From: Nitratireductor alexandrii
Lineage (GTDB): Bacteria > Pseudomonadota > Alphaproteobacteria > Rhizobiales > Rhizobiaceae
DNA: 64,000 nt
Assembly: GCF_004000215.1 (NCBI RefSeq)
Contig: NZ_RBVY01000003.1
Span: forward strand, 292,970 to 356,969
Direction of reading: 5' to 3'
Within the stretch, counting starts at the first letter, position 1, and the number at the start of each line of letters is the position of its first letter. Shown here in pieces: positions 8,797 through 18,024 of the stretch. The notes under the pieces are model-generated. The model was not told the origin of the DNA. It ran no database searches and saw only the letters and a list, made by a program, of their open reading frames with translations. Made by a program: the position numbers and the translations under genes.

Positions 8797-11358
8797 ATGA
8801 GATCAGGCAATTCGGCGGCACTGGCCCTGGGTGGAATCGGACAGGGAATCCAGAGTTTCGTGCAGCGGCTGCTGGCCCGCGCGCTCGGGCTGGCGCTGCT
8901 GGCGTTCGGCGCCTTCGCCATCGCCGCGCTCGCGACCTGGAACGTCGCCGACCCCAGCTTCAGCCATGCCACCGGCAACACGCTCACCAACGCGATGGGA
9001 TATCCCGGCGCGGTCGTTGCCGATCTCGCCATGCAGTTCCTGGGGCTCGCCTCCGTCGCCGCGCTGGTGCCGGTTTTCGCCTGGAGCCTGTTCCTGCTCG
9101 CCGGCCGGACACCGGATCGCCTGCCGCGCCGCGGCGCCGCCTGGGCCGGCGCCGCCTTTCTGAGCGCGGCCGTGGCCGGCTGCATCGCCGCGCCGCCGAC
9201 CTGGCCGCTGCCGTCCGGCCTCGGCGGAGTGTTCGGCGACATGGTGCTCAAACTGCCCGCCTTGTTGTCGGGCGGCTATCCGCAAGGCTTGCTGGCGGCA
9301 GTGCTGATGCTGTTGTTCGGCCTGCCCGGCCTGTGGCTGATGCTGTTCGCCACCGGTCTGATCGGCCGCAGCGCTCTGCCCGTCGACGAGTTCGCGGCCG
9401 CCGGCGACGACGAGGACGACGATCGCGATTTTGACGAGGCCGACGACGATGACGGCGTTCCAGCGCTCGGCGCGCTGGTCCATTGGTGGCTGTCGGCCCG
9501 CGCCTTCGTGCGCCGGCTTTCGGGGCCGCGCGATGCCGGCATCGACTATGACGAAGTGCCGGACGAGGCCGACGAGGTCTCGCAGATCCGGCCCGGACGG
9601 GCCGACCGGCTGCGCGTCGAGCCCGAATTCGAAAGCCTCGACGGTCTGGTGCCCGAACCGGTCGAAGGCTCGGCTTTCGACGATGCCGGTTTCGAGGATA
9701 CGGGCGATTTCGAGCCGGCGCCCCGGCAGAACGCGCCCCAGCCCGTGCGGGCGGCCGCGCGGGTTGAAAACCCGGCGCCCAAACCCAAGCCCGGCGCCCG
9801 GGTCCAGCGCGAGGCGCAAACCTCCTTCATCGACGCCAGCGACTTCGAGATGCCGACGCTGCACTTCCTGGCCGAACCGAAAAACGTCGCGCGCGACCCC
9901 AGCCTGTCGACGGACGCGCTGGAACAGAACGCGCGCCTGCTCGAGGGCGTCCTGGAGGATTTCGGCGTCAAGGGCGAAATCATCCATGTCCGCCCCGGCC
10001 CGGTCGTCACCCTTTACGAGCTCGAGCCCGCACCCGGCATCAAGTCGTCTCGGGTCATCGGCCTTGCCGACGACATCGCCCGCTCGATGAGCGCGATCGC
10101 CTGCCGCGTCGCCGTGGTGCCGGGCCGCAACGCCATCGGCATCGAGCTTCCCAATGCGCGCCGCGAAACGGTTTTCCTGCGCGAGATCCTGGCCTCGCGC
10201 GACTACGAGCAGACCAAGGCGAAGCTCGGCCTGGCGCTCGGCAAGACCATCAATGGCGAGGTGGTGATCGCTGATCTCGCCAAGATGCCGCACGTGCTCG
10301 TCGCCGGCACGACCGGCTCGGGCAAGTCGGTCGCCATCAACACCATGATCCTGTCGATCCTCTATCGCATGCGGCCCGAACAATGTCGGCTGATCATGAT
10401 CGACCCGAAAATGCTCGAACTGTCGGTCTATGACGGCATCCCGCATCTTCTGACCCCCGTCGTCACCGACCCGAAAAAGGCCGTGGTCGCGCTGAAATGG
10501 ACCGTGCGCGAGATGGAGGACCGCTATCGCAAGATGTCCAAGGTCGGCGTGCGCAACATTGACGGCTTCAACCAGCGCGTCACCCAGGCCACCAAGAAGG
10601 GCGAGGCGATCTCGCGCACCGTCCAGACCGGCTTCGACCGCGAAACCGGCGAGGCGATCTACGAGACCGAGACGCTCGACCTGGCGCCGCTGCCTTACAT
10701 CGTCGTCATCATCGACGAAATGGCCGATCTGATGATGGTCGCCGGCAAGGACATCGAGGGCGCGGTGCAGCGCCTGGCGCAGATGGCGCGCGCGGCCGGC
10801 ATCCATGTCATCATGGCCACCCAGCGTCCGTCCGTCGACGTCATCACCGGCACCATCAAGGCCAATTTCCCGACCCGGATCTCCTTCCAGGTCACCTCCA
10901 AGATCGATAGCCGCACCATTCTGGGCGAACAGGGCGCCGAACAGCTTCTCGGCATGGGCGACATGCTCTACATGGCCGGCGGCGGGCGCATCCAGCGCGT
11001 CCACGGCCCGTTCGTCTCCGACGACGAGGTGGAGAAGGTCGTTGCCCATCTCAAGCTCCAGGGCGTGCCGGAATATCTCGACGCCATCACCGAGGACGAC
11101 GAGGACGACGACGCCTCCGGCCCGTCGGGTTCCGGCGGCGGCAATGTCGATAATTCCGACGACCCCTACGACCAGGCCGTCGCCGTGGTCTTGCGGGACG
11201 GCAAAGCCTCCACCAGCTATATCCAGAGACGCCTGGGCATCGGCTACAATCGCGCCGCCTCGATCATCGAGCGCATGGAGCAGGAAGGCGTCGTCGGCCC
11301 GGCCAACCACGCCGGCAAGCGCGAGATCTTGGTGCCGACCGAGGACGAGACTTTTTGA
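8797..11358 (+). CDS. ftsK: DNA translocase FtsK
   Basis: Septum-anchored DNA pump that clears the chromosome terminus during division and activates XerCD at dif. It has an N-terminal membrane domain of about four helices (residues 20-200), an acidic and proline-rich linker (about 205-350), then the motor. In the motor Walker A GTTGSGKS is at residues 504-511 and Walker B is [10 protein letters not shown]. The C-terminal gamma winged-helix domain ([20 protein letters not shown]..., reading KOPS) is complete. The 853-aa length and the GAGGAAGGCGAG site before the ATG support the call. lolA follows 78 bp later, a common alphaproteobacterial order. Confidence 0.97.
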   Translation: MRSGNSAALALGGIGQGIQSFVQRLLARALGLALLAFGAFAIAALATWNVADPSFSHATGNTLTNAMGYPGAVVADLAMQFLGLASVAALVPVFAWSLFLLAGRTPDRLPRRGAAWAGAAFLSAAVAGCIAAPPTWPLPSGLGGVFGDMVLKLPALLSGGYPQGLLAAVLMLLFGLPGLWLMLFATGLIGRSALPVDEFAAAGDDEDDDRDFDEADDDDGVPALGALVHWWLSARAFVRRLSGPRDAGIDYDEVPDEADEVSQIRPGRADRLRVEPEFESLDGLVPEPVEGSAFDDAGFEDTGDFEPAPRQNAPQPVRAAARVENPAPKPKPGARVQREAQTSFIDASDFEMPTLHFLAEPKNVARDPSLSTDALEQNARLLEGVLEDFGVKGEIIHVRPGPVVTLYELEPAPGIKSSRVIGLADDIARSMSAIACRVAVVPGRNAIGIELPNARRETVFLREILASRDYEQTKAKLGLALGKTINGEVVIADLAKMPHVLVAGTTGSGKSVAINTMILSILYRMRPEQCRLIMIDPKMLELSVYDGIPHLLTPVVTDPKKAVVALKWTVREMEDRYRKMSKVGVRNIDGFNQRVTQATKKGEAISRTVQTGFDRETGEAIYETETLDLAPLPYIVVIIDEMADLMMVAGKDIEGAVQRLAQMARAAGIHVIMATQRPSVDVITGTIKANFPTRISFQVTSKIDSRTILGEQGAEQLLGMGDMLYMAGGGRIQRVHGPFVSDDEVEKVVAHLKLQGVPEYLDAITEDDEDDDASGPSGSGGGNVDNSDDPYDQAVAVVLRDGKASTSYIQRRLGIGYNRAASIIERMEQEGVVGPANHAGKREILVPTEDETF

Positions 11359-11436
11359 CCGGTCGGCCGCATGAGAGCCAAACTAATGCCGCACTCGGTG
11401 CCTAGACCTCTCGCAACGCTTAGGAGAGCTGCCATC

Positions 11437-12108
11437 ATGAATTCTTCCCCGCACATGGCAGGACGATTGTCGCGCCGCGCCGCGCTCGCCGGTTTCGCCG
11501 CGCTCGGCGCGACCTGTCTCATGCCGCTTGCGCCTGCCACGGCGGCGGCCACGGCCAGCCCCGAAGCGCAGAAAATCGCCAATCATTTCACCCAGATCCG
11601 CACCATGATGGGCGAGTTCGTGCAATTCGGTCCGCGCGGCGAACAGACCGGCGGCAAATTCTACATCGAACGGCCCGGCAAGATCCGCTTCAATTACGAG
11701 GCCCCGGCCGGCGTACAGGTGATCGCCGACGGCAAGTCGGTCGTCATCAACAACAAGAAGCTGAAGACGTGGGATCTCTACCCGCTGTCGAAGACGCCGC
11801 TGAAGCTGCTGCTCGACGACAGCATCGATCTGTCGGCCGAAAAGGTCAGCCAGGTCAGCCAGGAAAAGGACCTGACCACGATCAGGCTGCAGGACCGCTC
11901 GGTTTTCGGCGACGCCACCATCACCATGATGTTCGACCCCGAATCCTACGAATTGCGACAGTGGACCATCACCGATTCGCAGGGCAAGGACACGACGGTG
12001 ATGATCTTCAACGTCAAGCAGGGCGTGACCTTCGATCCGAGCGTGTTCGCGATCGACTATCAGTATATCTCCCGGCACGGCGCGCGCGGTCGCGGACCAA
12101 CGCGGTAG
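11437..12108 (+). CDS. lolA: Outer-membrane lipoprotein carrier protein LolA-like
   Basis: Periplasmic chaperone that shuttles lipoproteins from LolCDE to the outer membrane. ATG at 11437 has AGGAG 10 bases upstream. The leader carries a twin-arginine pair (LSRRAALAGFAALG) followed by a hydrophobic core ending near ATAAA, so export may be through Tat. The mature part has the LolA features MMGEFVQFGP, ERPGKIRFNYEAP, IADGKSVVINNKK and PLKLLLDD. The protein is 223 aa. Its place after ftsK and before xthA matches other alphaproteobacteria. Confidence 0.9.
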   Translation: MNSSPHMAGRLSRRAALAGFAALGATCLMPLAPATAAATASPEAQKIANHFTQIRTMMGEFVQFGPRGEQTGGKFYIERPGKIRFNYEAPAGVQVIADGKSVVINNKKLKTWDLYPLSKTPLKLLLDDSIDLSAEKVSQVSQEKDLTTIRLQDRSVFGDATITMMFDPESYELRQWTITDSQGKDTTVMIFNVKQGVTFDPSVFAIDYQYISRHGARGRGPTR

Positions 12109-12292
12109 CCCGTTCGCCCTGCGCCCGCAATCAGCGCCCGTTGCCTGCCGCGGCCGCGTCGTTCCGTTGGCGCCCCCTTCCCCGCCAATCGCCTGTGGAT
12201 GAAGCCCATCAGCCGGCTCCGGCGCCGGCCTGCGCTTGCCACCACCGCCCGCGGCTGGCAGTTTCGCGCCCTCACGCCAGCCGGAACCGACC

Positions 12293-13099
12293 ATGCCCTT
12301 CACCCTCGCCACCTGGAACATCAATTCCGTTCGCCTGCGCCTGCCGCTGGTGGAGCAGTTCTTGAAGGACTACGCGCCCGACGTCCTGTGTCTGCAGGAA
12401 ACGAAATGTCCCGACGACCTGTTTCCGGCCGCCGCCTTCGAGGCGCTCGGCTACGGCCACATCGCGATCAGCGGCCAGAAGGGCTATCACGGCGTCGCCA
12501 CGCTATCGCGGCGTCCGCTCGAGATCGTCGAAAAACGCGATTTCTGCGGCATGGGCGACCGGCGCCATGTTTCGACACGGCTTTCGGCCGGCGGCCGCGC
12601 GGTGCTGCTGCACAATTTCTACGTCCCGGCCGGCGGCGACGAGCCCGACCCCGAGATCAACCCGAAATTCCGCCACAAGCTCGATTTCATCGAGGAAATG
12701 CGCTCGGTGCGCGCCGGTTTCGACGGCGAATCGGCTGCGATCCTGGTCGGCGACCTGAACATCGCGCCGCTCGAGACCGATGTCTGGTCCCACAAGCAGC
12801 TTCTCAAAGTCGTCAGCCACACTCCGATCGAGACCGAAGGGCTGGAATCGATGCGTGCCGAGGGCGGCTGGGTCGACCTGATGCGGGCCCATATCCCGCC
12901 GCATGAGCGGCTTTACACGTGGTGGAGCTATCGCAACCGCGACTGGGCCGCCTCCGATCGCGGCCGCAGGCTCGACCATGTGTGGACCTCGCCGAACCTC
13001 GTCGACGACATGCGTGAGGTGGAGGTTCTGCGCGACGCCCGCGGCTGGGAACGCCCGTCCGACCACGTCCCGGTCATCACACGTTTCGGGTTCGACTGA
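12293..13099 (+). CDS. xthA: Exodeoxyribonuclease III
   Basis: AP endonuclease and 3'-5' exonuclease of base-excision repair. The protein begins at MPFTLATWNINSVRLRLP and carries the metal-binding LCLQETKCPD, the catalytic VGDLNIAP, the WWSYR loop and the C-terminal SDHVPVI with the catalytic His. The 268-aa length is normal. ATG 12293 is chosen because the family begins exactly there; an upstream in-frame ATG would add 19 proline-rich residues. The stop codon abuts repeat copy 2. Confidence 0.95.
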   Translation: MPFTLATWNINSVRLRLPLVEQFLKDYAPDVLCLQETKCPDDLFPAAAFEALGYGHIAISGQKGYHGVATLSRRPLEIVEKRDFCGMGDRRHVSTRLSAGGRAVLLHNFYVPAGGDEPDPEINPKFRHKLDFIEEMRSVRAGFDGESAAILVGDLNIAPLETDVWSHKQLLKVVSHTPIETEGLESMRAEGGWVDLMRAHIPPHERLYTWWSYRNRDWAASDRGRRLDHVWTSPNLVDDMREVEVLRDARGWERPSDHVPVITRFGFD

Positions 13100-13201
13100 A
13101 GCGTTTCCAGGCGAAGTGGAAGCCGGTTCGCCGTTCGCAAACGCGTTAAAACAAGAAGGTGGAGCCGGTCTGCGAATCCGTGAAAAGCAGAGCGGCTCTG
13201 G
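13097..13201 (+). repeat. RIME-like intergenic repeat, copy 2
   Basis: Second copy of the two-hairpin element. It has the left dyad GGCGAA...TTCGCC inside GCGTTT...AAACGC and a right hairpin of GAGCCGGTCTGC against GCAGAGCGGCTC. It lies between xthA (+) and the CNB-domain gene (-), which converge, and begins at the xthA TGA. Confidence 0.88.
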
Positions 13202-13273
13202 TAAAGTCCGACAAACCCGCCTCGATCGTGGGCGCGGTCCGCTCCCGCGACGGGCATCGCCCCATCGACATCG

Positions 13274-13726
13274 CTAGGAAAATTTCGGCGCCAGGCGCTC
13301 GATCCGTTCCAGCATGCCGGTGAGATCGGCCGACAGCCGCCGGTGCAGCTTGGCGGCCGCGTCGGGATATTCGACCAGGATGCGCTGGAAAAGGCTCCGA
13401 TTGAGCCGCATCAGTTCGACTTCGGTCTCGGCCAGCGCCCCGGTCAGCCGGTATCCGCTGGAAATCAACACCAGTTCGCCCATCACCGAGCCCGGCCCCA
13501 GCCGGCCGACAATCGCACGCTCGCCCTCGCGCTCGCGAAAAAGCGCGACCGTGCCCTCGACCACGACGAAGGCGCAGTCGGCCGCCGCCCCTTCGCGATA
13601 GATCTCTTTGCCGGCGGGCCGACGCAGGCGCTCCGTCCCGAACGCGAGAAGACGAAGCTGGTCCTGCGTGAATTCGCGAAATATGCCCACGCCGGCGAGA
13701 ATGCCGATATCGTCGTCAAGCGCCAT
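13274..13726 (-). CDS. Stand-alone cyclic-nucleotide-binding domain protein
   Basis: A 150-aa protein consisting of one Crp-type cyclic-nucleotide-binding beta-barrel. The barrel strands FVVVEGTVALF and AIVGRLGPGSVMGELVLIS correspond to the phosphate-binding cassette region. The C-terminal helix (LFQRILVEYPDAAAKLHRRL) continues to the end and no helix-turn-helix follows, so it is not itself a DNA-binding Crp protein. It lies 46 bp downstream of the CenR-like regulator on the same strand. In Brucella the OtpR/CenR gene is paired with a gene annotated as a cAMP-dependent protein kinase regulatory subunit, which matches this protein. Whether it binds cAMP is not shown. Confidence 0.88.
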   Translation of the reverse strand: MALDDDIGILAGVGIFREFTQDQLRLLAFGTERLRRPAGKEIYREGAAADCAFVVVEGTVALFREREGERAIVGRLGPGSVMGELVLISSGYRLTGALAETEVELMRLNRSLFQRILVEYPDAAAKLHRRLSADLTGMLERIERLAPKFS

Positions 13727-13772
13727 GAAGGTGTCCCGGCCTTCCAGCCCGGCCCAACCGGTGCCTTTCGAC

Positions 13773-14456
13773 TCAGGGGACGAGCTTGTAACCCCCGCTT
13801 TCTGTCACAAGAATTTCCGCATTGGAAGGATCACGCTCGATCTTCTGGCGCAAGCGGTAGACGTGGGTCTCGAGCGTATGGGTGGTGACGCCGGAATTGT
13901 AGCCCCACACTTCCTCCAGAAGCACGTCGCGCGTGATCACCTTCTGGCCGGCCCGGTAGAGATATTTGATGATCGAGGCTTCCTTCTCGGTCAGCCGCAC
14001 CTTGCCGCCGCGCTGGTCGATCAACAGCTTCTGACTCGGCTTGAACGTATAGGGTCCGACGACGAAGGTGGCGTCCTCGCTCTGCTCGTGCTGGCGCAAC
14101 TGCGCGCGCAGCCGTGCCAGCAGAACGGCGAAGCGGAACGGCTTGGTCACGTAATCGTTGGCGCCCGCCTCCAGGCCCAAAATCGTGTCGGAATCGGTAT
14201 CGTGGCCGGTCAGCATGATGATCGGCGCCTTGAAGCCGCCCTTGCGCAGTAATTTCACCGCCTCGCGCCCATCCATGTCCGGCAGTCCGACATCCATGAT
14301 CAAAAGATCGATCAGCCCGCCGCGCGCGGTCTGAATGCCCTTGCCGGCCGTGGGTTCCTGGATGACCCTGAATTCCTCGTAGAGCGACAGCTGCTCGACC
14401 AGCGTGGTGCGCAGATCGTCATCGTCGTCGACAATCAATATGGTGCGTGAAGTCAT
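13773..14456 (-). CDS. cenR: OmpR-family response regulator, CenR/OtpR-like
   Basis: Two-component response regulator with an N-terminal receiver and a C-terminal winged helix. The acidic pocket is IVDDDDDL, the phosphoacceptor is Asp55 in LLIMDVGLPD, the switch Thr is in IIMLTGHD and the Lys in YVTKPF. The DNA-binding domain shows the OmpR pattern KVRLTEKEASIIKYL ... THTLETHVYRLRQKIE. ATG 14456 has GGAAC about 7 bases upstream and starts MTSRTILIVD. The assignment to CenR (OtpR in Brucella, cell-envelope control) rests on sequence character and on the adjacent CNB protein. No kinase gene is nearby, as is usual for this regulator. Confidence 0.75.
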   Translation of the reverse strand: MTSRTILIVDDDDDLRTTLVEQLSLYEEFRVIQEPTAGKGIQTARGGLIDLLIMDVGLPDMDGREAVKLLRKGGFKAPIIMLTGHDTDSDTILGLEAGANDYVTKPFRFAVLLARLRAQLRQHEQSEDATFVVGPYTFKPSQKLLIDQRGGKVRLTEKEASIIKYLYRAGQKVITRDVLLEEVWGYNSGVTTHTLETHVYRLRQKIERDPSNAEILVTESGGYKLVP

Positions 14457-14536
14457 GTTTCGTTCCATAAGCAATCGTGAAAGGGTCGATGATTCCACAT
14501 CTATGGGGCACGCGCGAATCGTGAAAGACGCTCACC

Positions 14537-15124
14537 GTGATTTGTAAAGCCGCGTCATCATACTCCAAAAATCGTGAGCGCAATGCGGCAGGCGGCAATT
14601 CCGGCCCGCCGCGGCTGGTGGTGCGGGCGCGGCCCGGACGCCCGACGCAAGGCCTGCTGCAGTGCGGGCACCATGTATTTTGCTGCGCACTCGGCCGCGC
14701 CGGCATCACAACGCGCAAGCGCGAAGGCGACGGCGCCACGCCGCACGGCCGGCTCACGCTGCTATGGGGCTATCGACGCGCCGACCGGGACCGCGTCGAC
14801 CCCACGCGCCTGCCGCTGCGGCCGACCCCGCCCCGGCTCGGCTGGTGCGACGCACCCGGCGACCGCAACTACAACCGTCCGGTGCGCCTCCCCTACCCGG
14901 CCAGCCACGAGACCATGCGTCGCGCCGACCATCTCTACGATGTCGTGATCGTGCTCGACTGGAACATGCGCCCCGCCGTGCGGGGACGCGGCAGCGCGAT
15001 CTTCCTGCATCTGGCGCGGCCTGGCTATACGCCGACCGAGGGCTGCGTGGCCGTCTCGCGCCGTACGATGCTGCGGCTCCTGCCGATCCTGCGGCGCGGT
15101 TCGGTGATCGAGGTCGTCGGCTGA
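14537..15124 (+). CDS. L,D-transpeptidase (YkuD) family protein
   Basis: Putative peptidoglycan L,D-transpeptidase or related cross-linking enzyme. The C-terminal half has the YkuD pattern: a His in AIFLHLARPG, then 11 residues later the catalytic Cys in PTEGCVAVS. The usual Ser-His before Gly-Cys is Thr-Glu here, a variant I associate with a rhizobial subgroup. The 195-aa chain has no clear signal peptide when read from ATG 14537, and the true start could be later, near residue 25 (PPRLVVRARPG). It is divergent from cenR, and its stop is 1 bp from that of the convergent DUF1761 gene. Confidence 0.78.
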   Translation: MICKAASSYSKNRERNAAGGNSGPPRLVVRARPGRPTQGLLQCGHHVFCCALGRAGITTRKREGDGATPHGRLTLLWGYRRADRDRVDPTRLPLRPTPPRLGWCDAPGDRNYNRPVRLPYPASHETMRRADHLYDVVIVLDWNMRPAVRGRGSAIFLHLARPGYTPTEGCVAVSRRTMLRLLPILRRGSVIEVVG

Positions 15125-15125
15125 C

Positions 15126-15533
15126 TCAGACACCCCACCAGCCGATAATCCCGCCCATGATCAGCGCCACGCCAAGCCAGTGGCCGGCATCGATCAGCGT
15201 CAGGTCCCAGCCAAACCCCTGATAGCGCTGGTTGACGGCGGTGATTGTCGCCATGAAGCCGAGCCAGAGGAAGAAACCCGAGACGACGCCGTTCCACAGC
15301 GTCACCTGGCCGGCGCCGAGATGGCCGATCACGCCGGCCATCACCCAGGCCATCAACAGTTCGCACCCGAAACTGGTCGCGAACAGCATCGGCTCCATAC
15401 GGGCATCTTCCGGCTTGATTTTCGCCGCCTTCATCCAGGGCTTGCCGAGCCCGCCATAATAGACGGCGCCGAACAGGAAAGCCGCGACCGCGGCGACCGG
15501 CACCGCCAGATAGTTCACGCCTCCGAAATCCAT
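15126..15533 (-). CDS. DUF1761 family membrane protein
   Basis: A 135-aa integral membrane protein with four predicted hydrophobic segments. It begins VNYLAVPVAAVAAFLFGAVYYG, and then has GKPWM, which is typical of DUF1761. The segments around LLMAWVMAGVIGHLG, VSGFFLWLGFMATI and WLGVALIMGGIIGWWG complete the pattern. Function is unknown for the family. It converges with the transpeptidase gene. Confidence 0.85.
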   Translation of the reverse strand: MDFGGVNYLAVPVAAVAAFLFGAVYYGGLGKPWMKAAKIKPEDARMEPMLFATSFGCELLMAWVMAGVIGHLGAGQVTLWNGVVSGFFLWLGFMATITAVNQRYQGFGWDLTLIDAGHWLGVALIMGGIIGWWGV

Positions 15534-15594
15534 GCCAACCCCTCCTGCACACGAAAAAGCCCCGGCCGCATAGAACGCCGCTGCTGAGAGTTCG

Positions 15595-16275
15595 TCAATC
15601 GAACCGCCACACCGTGGTGTGCTTGACCTCCGCGTCCTCCAGCGCCCGCGTCACCGGCACCTGGTAGGTAGCGATTTCCGTGAGCAGTGCGCGCGGCAGA
15701 TAGGATCGGCCGGGATCGCCGACTAGCACGAGCGCACCGCGCGCCGAAAGACGGCCGAGCCAGCCCGAAAGTCGCTCGGCGAGCGCGCGATCGTAAAAGA
15801 CGTCGCCGGCGAGCACGACCTGCCAGCCTTCGTCATGGCCGATCAGATCGCGGCCGTCGAAGGCGATCTCGACATCGTTCGCCGTGGCGTTGAGCGCCAC
15901 CGCTGCTGGGCAGAACGGATCGGTATCGGCCGCGATCACCGCGGCCGCTCCCGCCTTGCGCGCGGCGATCGCGACCAGGCCGGATCCGGTCGCGAAATCC
16001 AGCACCCTCTTGCCGGCAACGATCTCGGGATGGTCGAGGAGATGGCGCGCCAGCCCCTGCCCACCAGCCCAGGCGAAAGCCCAGAAGGGCGGCGGCAGGC
16101 CGATCACCTCCAGTTCCGCTTCGGTCTTGAGCCACAGCGCATGCGCCTCGTCGGCGAGATGCAGCGCGATCTCAGGCACGTGCGGCGGCGCGATCAGGCC
16201 GGTATTGGCCGCAACGAAGGCACTGGCCTCGCCCGGCGAAACTGTCTTTGCCGACGCGCCGACCACCGGTCGCAC
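15595..16275 (-). CDS. Class I SAM-dependent methyltransferase, ETF-beta lysine methyltransferase-like
   Basis: A 226-aa Rossmann-fold methyltransferase. It has the SAM motif VLDFATGSGLVAIAA and the acidic loop IAADTDPF. VVLAGDVFYDRALA is the DxFY-type motif of the METTL20/ETFBKMT group, whose alphaproteobacterial member in Agrobacterium trimethylates the electron transfer flavoprotein beta subunit. Upstream sequence PPFWAFAWAGGQGLAR also fits that group. GTG at 16275 is the start, 1 bp after the stop of the EVE-domain gene, so it is translationally coupled. The substrate is inferred by family only. Confidence 0.8.
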   Translation of the reverse strand: MRPVVGASAKTVSPGEASAFVAANTGLIAPPHVPEIALHLADEAHALWLKTEAELEVIGLPPPFWAFAWAGGQGLARHLLDHPEIVAGKRVLDFATGSGLVAIAARKAGAAAVIAADTDPFCPAAVALNATANDVEIAFDGRDLIGHDEGWQVVLAGDVFYDRALAERLSGWLGRLSARGALVLVGDPGRSYLPRALLTEIATYQVPVTRALEDAEVKHTTVWRFD

Positions 16276-16276
16276 G

Positions 16277-16705
16277 TCAGATCGTCGCGGGGTCGATCCC
16301 GCCCATGCGACAGATTTCGGCCCATTCCTCGTCGCGGACGGGCTGTACGGAAAGGCGCGAATTCTTCACCAGCACCATCTCCGCCAGCGCCGGATTGGCC
16401 TTGATGTCGTTGAGGCTGACCGGTTTCGGCATGTCGCGCACCGCGCGGATATCGACGCATTCCCAGCGCGGATCGTCGGTGGTGCTGTCGGGATGGGCGG
16501 GCGCGCTCACCTCCACGATGCCGACGATCTCCAACCCCTCCTGGGAGTGGTAGAAAAACCCCTTATCGCCGACCGCCATCGCCCGCATGTTGTTGCGCGC
16601 CTGATAGTTGCGCACGCCGTCCCATTGCTCGCCGGCTTCGCCCTTGGCCTTCTGCTTGTCCCACGACCAGGTCGAGGGTTCCGATTTGAACAGCCAATAC
16701 GCCAT
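16277..16705 (-). CDS. EVE domain protein
   Basis: A 142-aa protein consisting of a single EVE domain (PUA/ASCH-related fold, the thymocyte nuclear protein 1 family), proposed to bind modified nucleic acid bases. The family opening MAYWLFKSEPSTWSWD is intact, followed by WDGVRNYQARNNM and GDKGFFYHSQ. It is directly adjacent to yciI upstream, with no gap, and to the methyltransferase downstream. It is the fourth gene of the tsaD operon. The cellular substrate is unknown. Confidence 0.9.
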   Translation of the reverse strand: MAYWLFKSEPSTWSWDKQKAKGEAGEQWDGVRNYQARNNMRAMAVGDKGFFYHSQEGLEIVGIVEVSAPAHPDSTTDDPRWECVDIRAVRDMPKPVSLNDIKANPALAEMVLVKNSRLSVQPVRDEEWAEICRMGGIDPATI

Positions 16706-17002
16706 CTAGGCCTCCTGCGGCGGGTTGAAGACCCAATTCCAGGCCTTGATCTCGACGGCGTCGAACAGTCCGACGCGCGCGTAGGGATCGGCCTCGGCGA
16801 TCAGCGCGGCCGCCGCCCGGTCAGCCGCCTCCACGACCACCAGGCTGCCGGTCGGCTTGCCGGCGCCGTCGAGAAACGGGCCGGCAAATTTCAGCGCGCC
16901 CTTGGCGTTCAGCCCCTCCAGATAGGCGACATGATCGGGTCTGGTATCCAGCCGCACCTGGAGATGGTCGGGCTTGTCGGTGCAAATCAGGGCAAACAGC
17001 AT
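16706..17002 (-). CDS. YciI family protein
   Basis: A 98-aa single-domain YciI-like protein (ferredoxin-like dimeric alpha-beta barrel). It begins MLFALICTDKPDH and has RPDHVAYLEGL and GPFLDGAGKPTGSLVVVEA, followed by EADPYARVGLFDAVEI. The DP motif and the upstream His match the family pattern. Biochemical role is not established. It lies 23 bp downstream of gpsA and abuts the EVE gene. Confidence 0.88.
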   Translation of the reverse strand: MLFALICTDKPDHLQVRLDTRPDHVAYLEGLNAKGALKFAGPFLDGAGKPTGSLVVVEAADRAAAALIAEADPYARVGLFDAVEIKAWNWVFNPPQEA

Positions 17003-17025
17003 CGGTCCTCCACTTGCCTGTCGGG

Positions 17026-18024
17026 TCAGACTTCGCTTTTCAGCGGCCGCGACAGCAGCGCCGTCATGGCTTCGCGCACGGTGATCGCGCGGTCAAGCAA
17101 AAGCGCGACATTTCTGGTGATCGGCGCGTCGATACCGCCTTCGCGCGCGAGACGGTCGGCGATCGCGGCCGTGGCCACGCCTTCCGCCAGCGGCAGGCCG
17201 TCGAGCGGGTCGCCGCGCCCCAGCGCCAGCCCATAGGTGAAGTTGCGCGACTTGCCGGATCCACAGGTGAGGAAGAGATCGCCGAAACCCGAAAGCCCCA
17301 TCAGCGTTTCGCTGCGGGCGCCGAAAAACCCGGCGATGCGCCGTAATTCCACGAACCCACGCGTGACCGTGGCCGCCTGCGCGCTCGCGCCCATCCCGGC
17401 ACCCGCCACCGCGCCAGCCGCGATCGCCATCACGTTTTTCAGCGCTCCGCCCGCTTCGACCCCTGCAAGATCGTCGCTGGAATAGCACCGCAGCGCCGGT
17501 GTCGACAAAAGCGTCGACAGGACGCCGGCAAGTTCCGCGTCATCGGCTGCGATCGTCACCGCCGTCGGCAGGCCGGCCGCGACATCGACGGCGAAGCTCG
17601 GACCCGACAGCGCCGCGATCGGATTCCGCGGCAGGTTGCGCGCCGCGACGGCCGACAAAAGCGTGCCGGAAGCCGCGTCGATCCCCTTTGCGCACAACAC
17701 GACCGGAACGCCCGGGACCAGCACTTGGGCAAGCATGCGACTCACCGGCGCCATCGTTTGCGCCGGCGTTACCAGGAGCACCGAAGCCGCGCCGGCGACC
17801 GCATCGGCCAGATCGGCGGTGGCGCGAATACGCCGGTCGAGCGTGATATCGGACAGGAAACGCGGGTTGCGGCGCGCGCCGTTGATGGTTTCCACGGTTG
17901 CCGGATCGCGCGCCCAAAGCCGGACCTCATGACCGGCGAGCGCCTCGGCCTGGGCAAGCGCCGTGCCCCATGCGCCGCCGCCGAGCACGGCGATCGCGGC
18001 CGCCTTCGCCTCGGGCGCGCTCAC
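17026..18024 (-). CDS. gpsA: Glycerol-3-phosphate dehydrogenase [NAD(P)+]
   Basis: Reduces dihydroxyacetone phosphate to sn-glycerol 3-phosphate, the backbone for phospholipids. The N-terminal NAD-binding motif is [50 protein letters not shown] (catalytic Lys region) and [20 protein letters not shown] are the family signatures. Start GTG 18024 overlaps the tsaD stop by 4 bp (GTGA), so translation is coupled. The 332-aa length is normal. tsaD-gpsA-yciI is a common alphaproteobacterial order. Confidence 0.95.
   Translation of the reverse strand: MSAPEAKAAAIAVLGGGAWGTALAQAEALAGHEVRLWARDPATVETINGARRNPRFLSDITLDRRIRATADLADAVAGAASVLLVTPAQTMAPVSRMLAQVLVPGVPVVLCAKGIDAASGTLLSAVAARNLPRNPIAALSGPSFAVDVAAGLPTAVTIAADDAELAGVLSTLLSTPALRCYSSDDLAGVEAGGALKNVMAIAAGAVAGAGMGASAQAATVTRGFVELRRIAGFFGARSETLMGLSGFGDLFLTCGSGKSRNFTYGLALGRGDPLDGLPLAEGVATAAIADRLAREGGIDAPITRNVALLLDRAITVREAMTALLSRPLKSEV

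Noticed and set aside
8803-11310. An 835-codon open frame on the minus strand opposite ftsK
   Set aside because: It is the antisense shadow of a certain ftsK gene; high GC leaves minus frames open, and the translation is low-complexity Asp/Gly/His/Arg-rich with no family signature.
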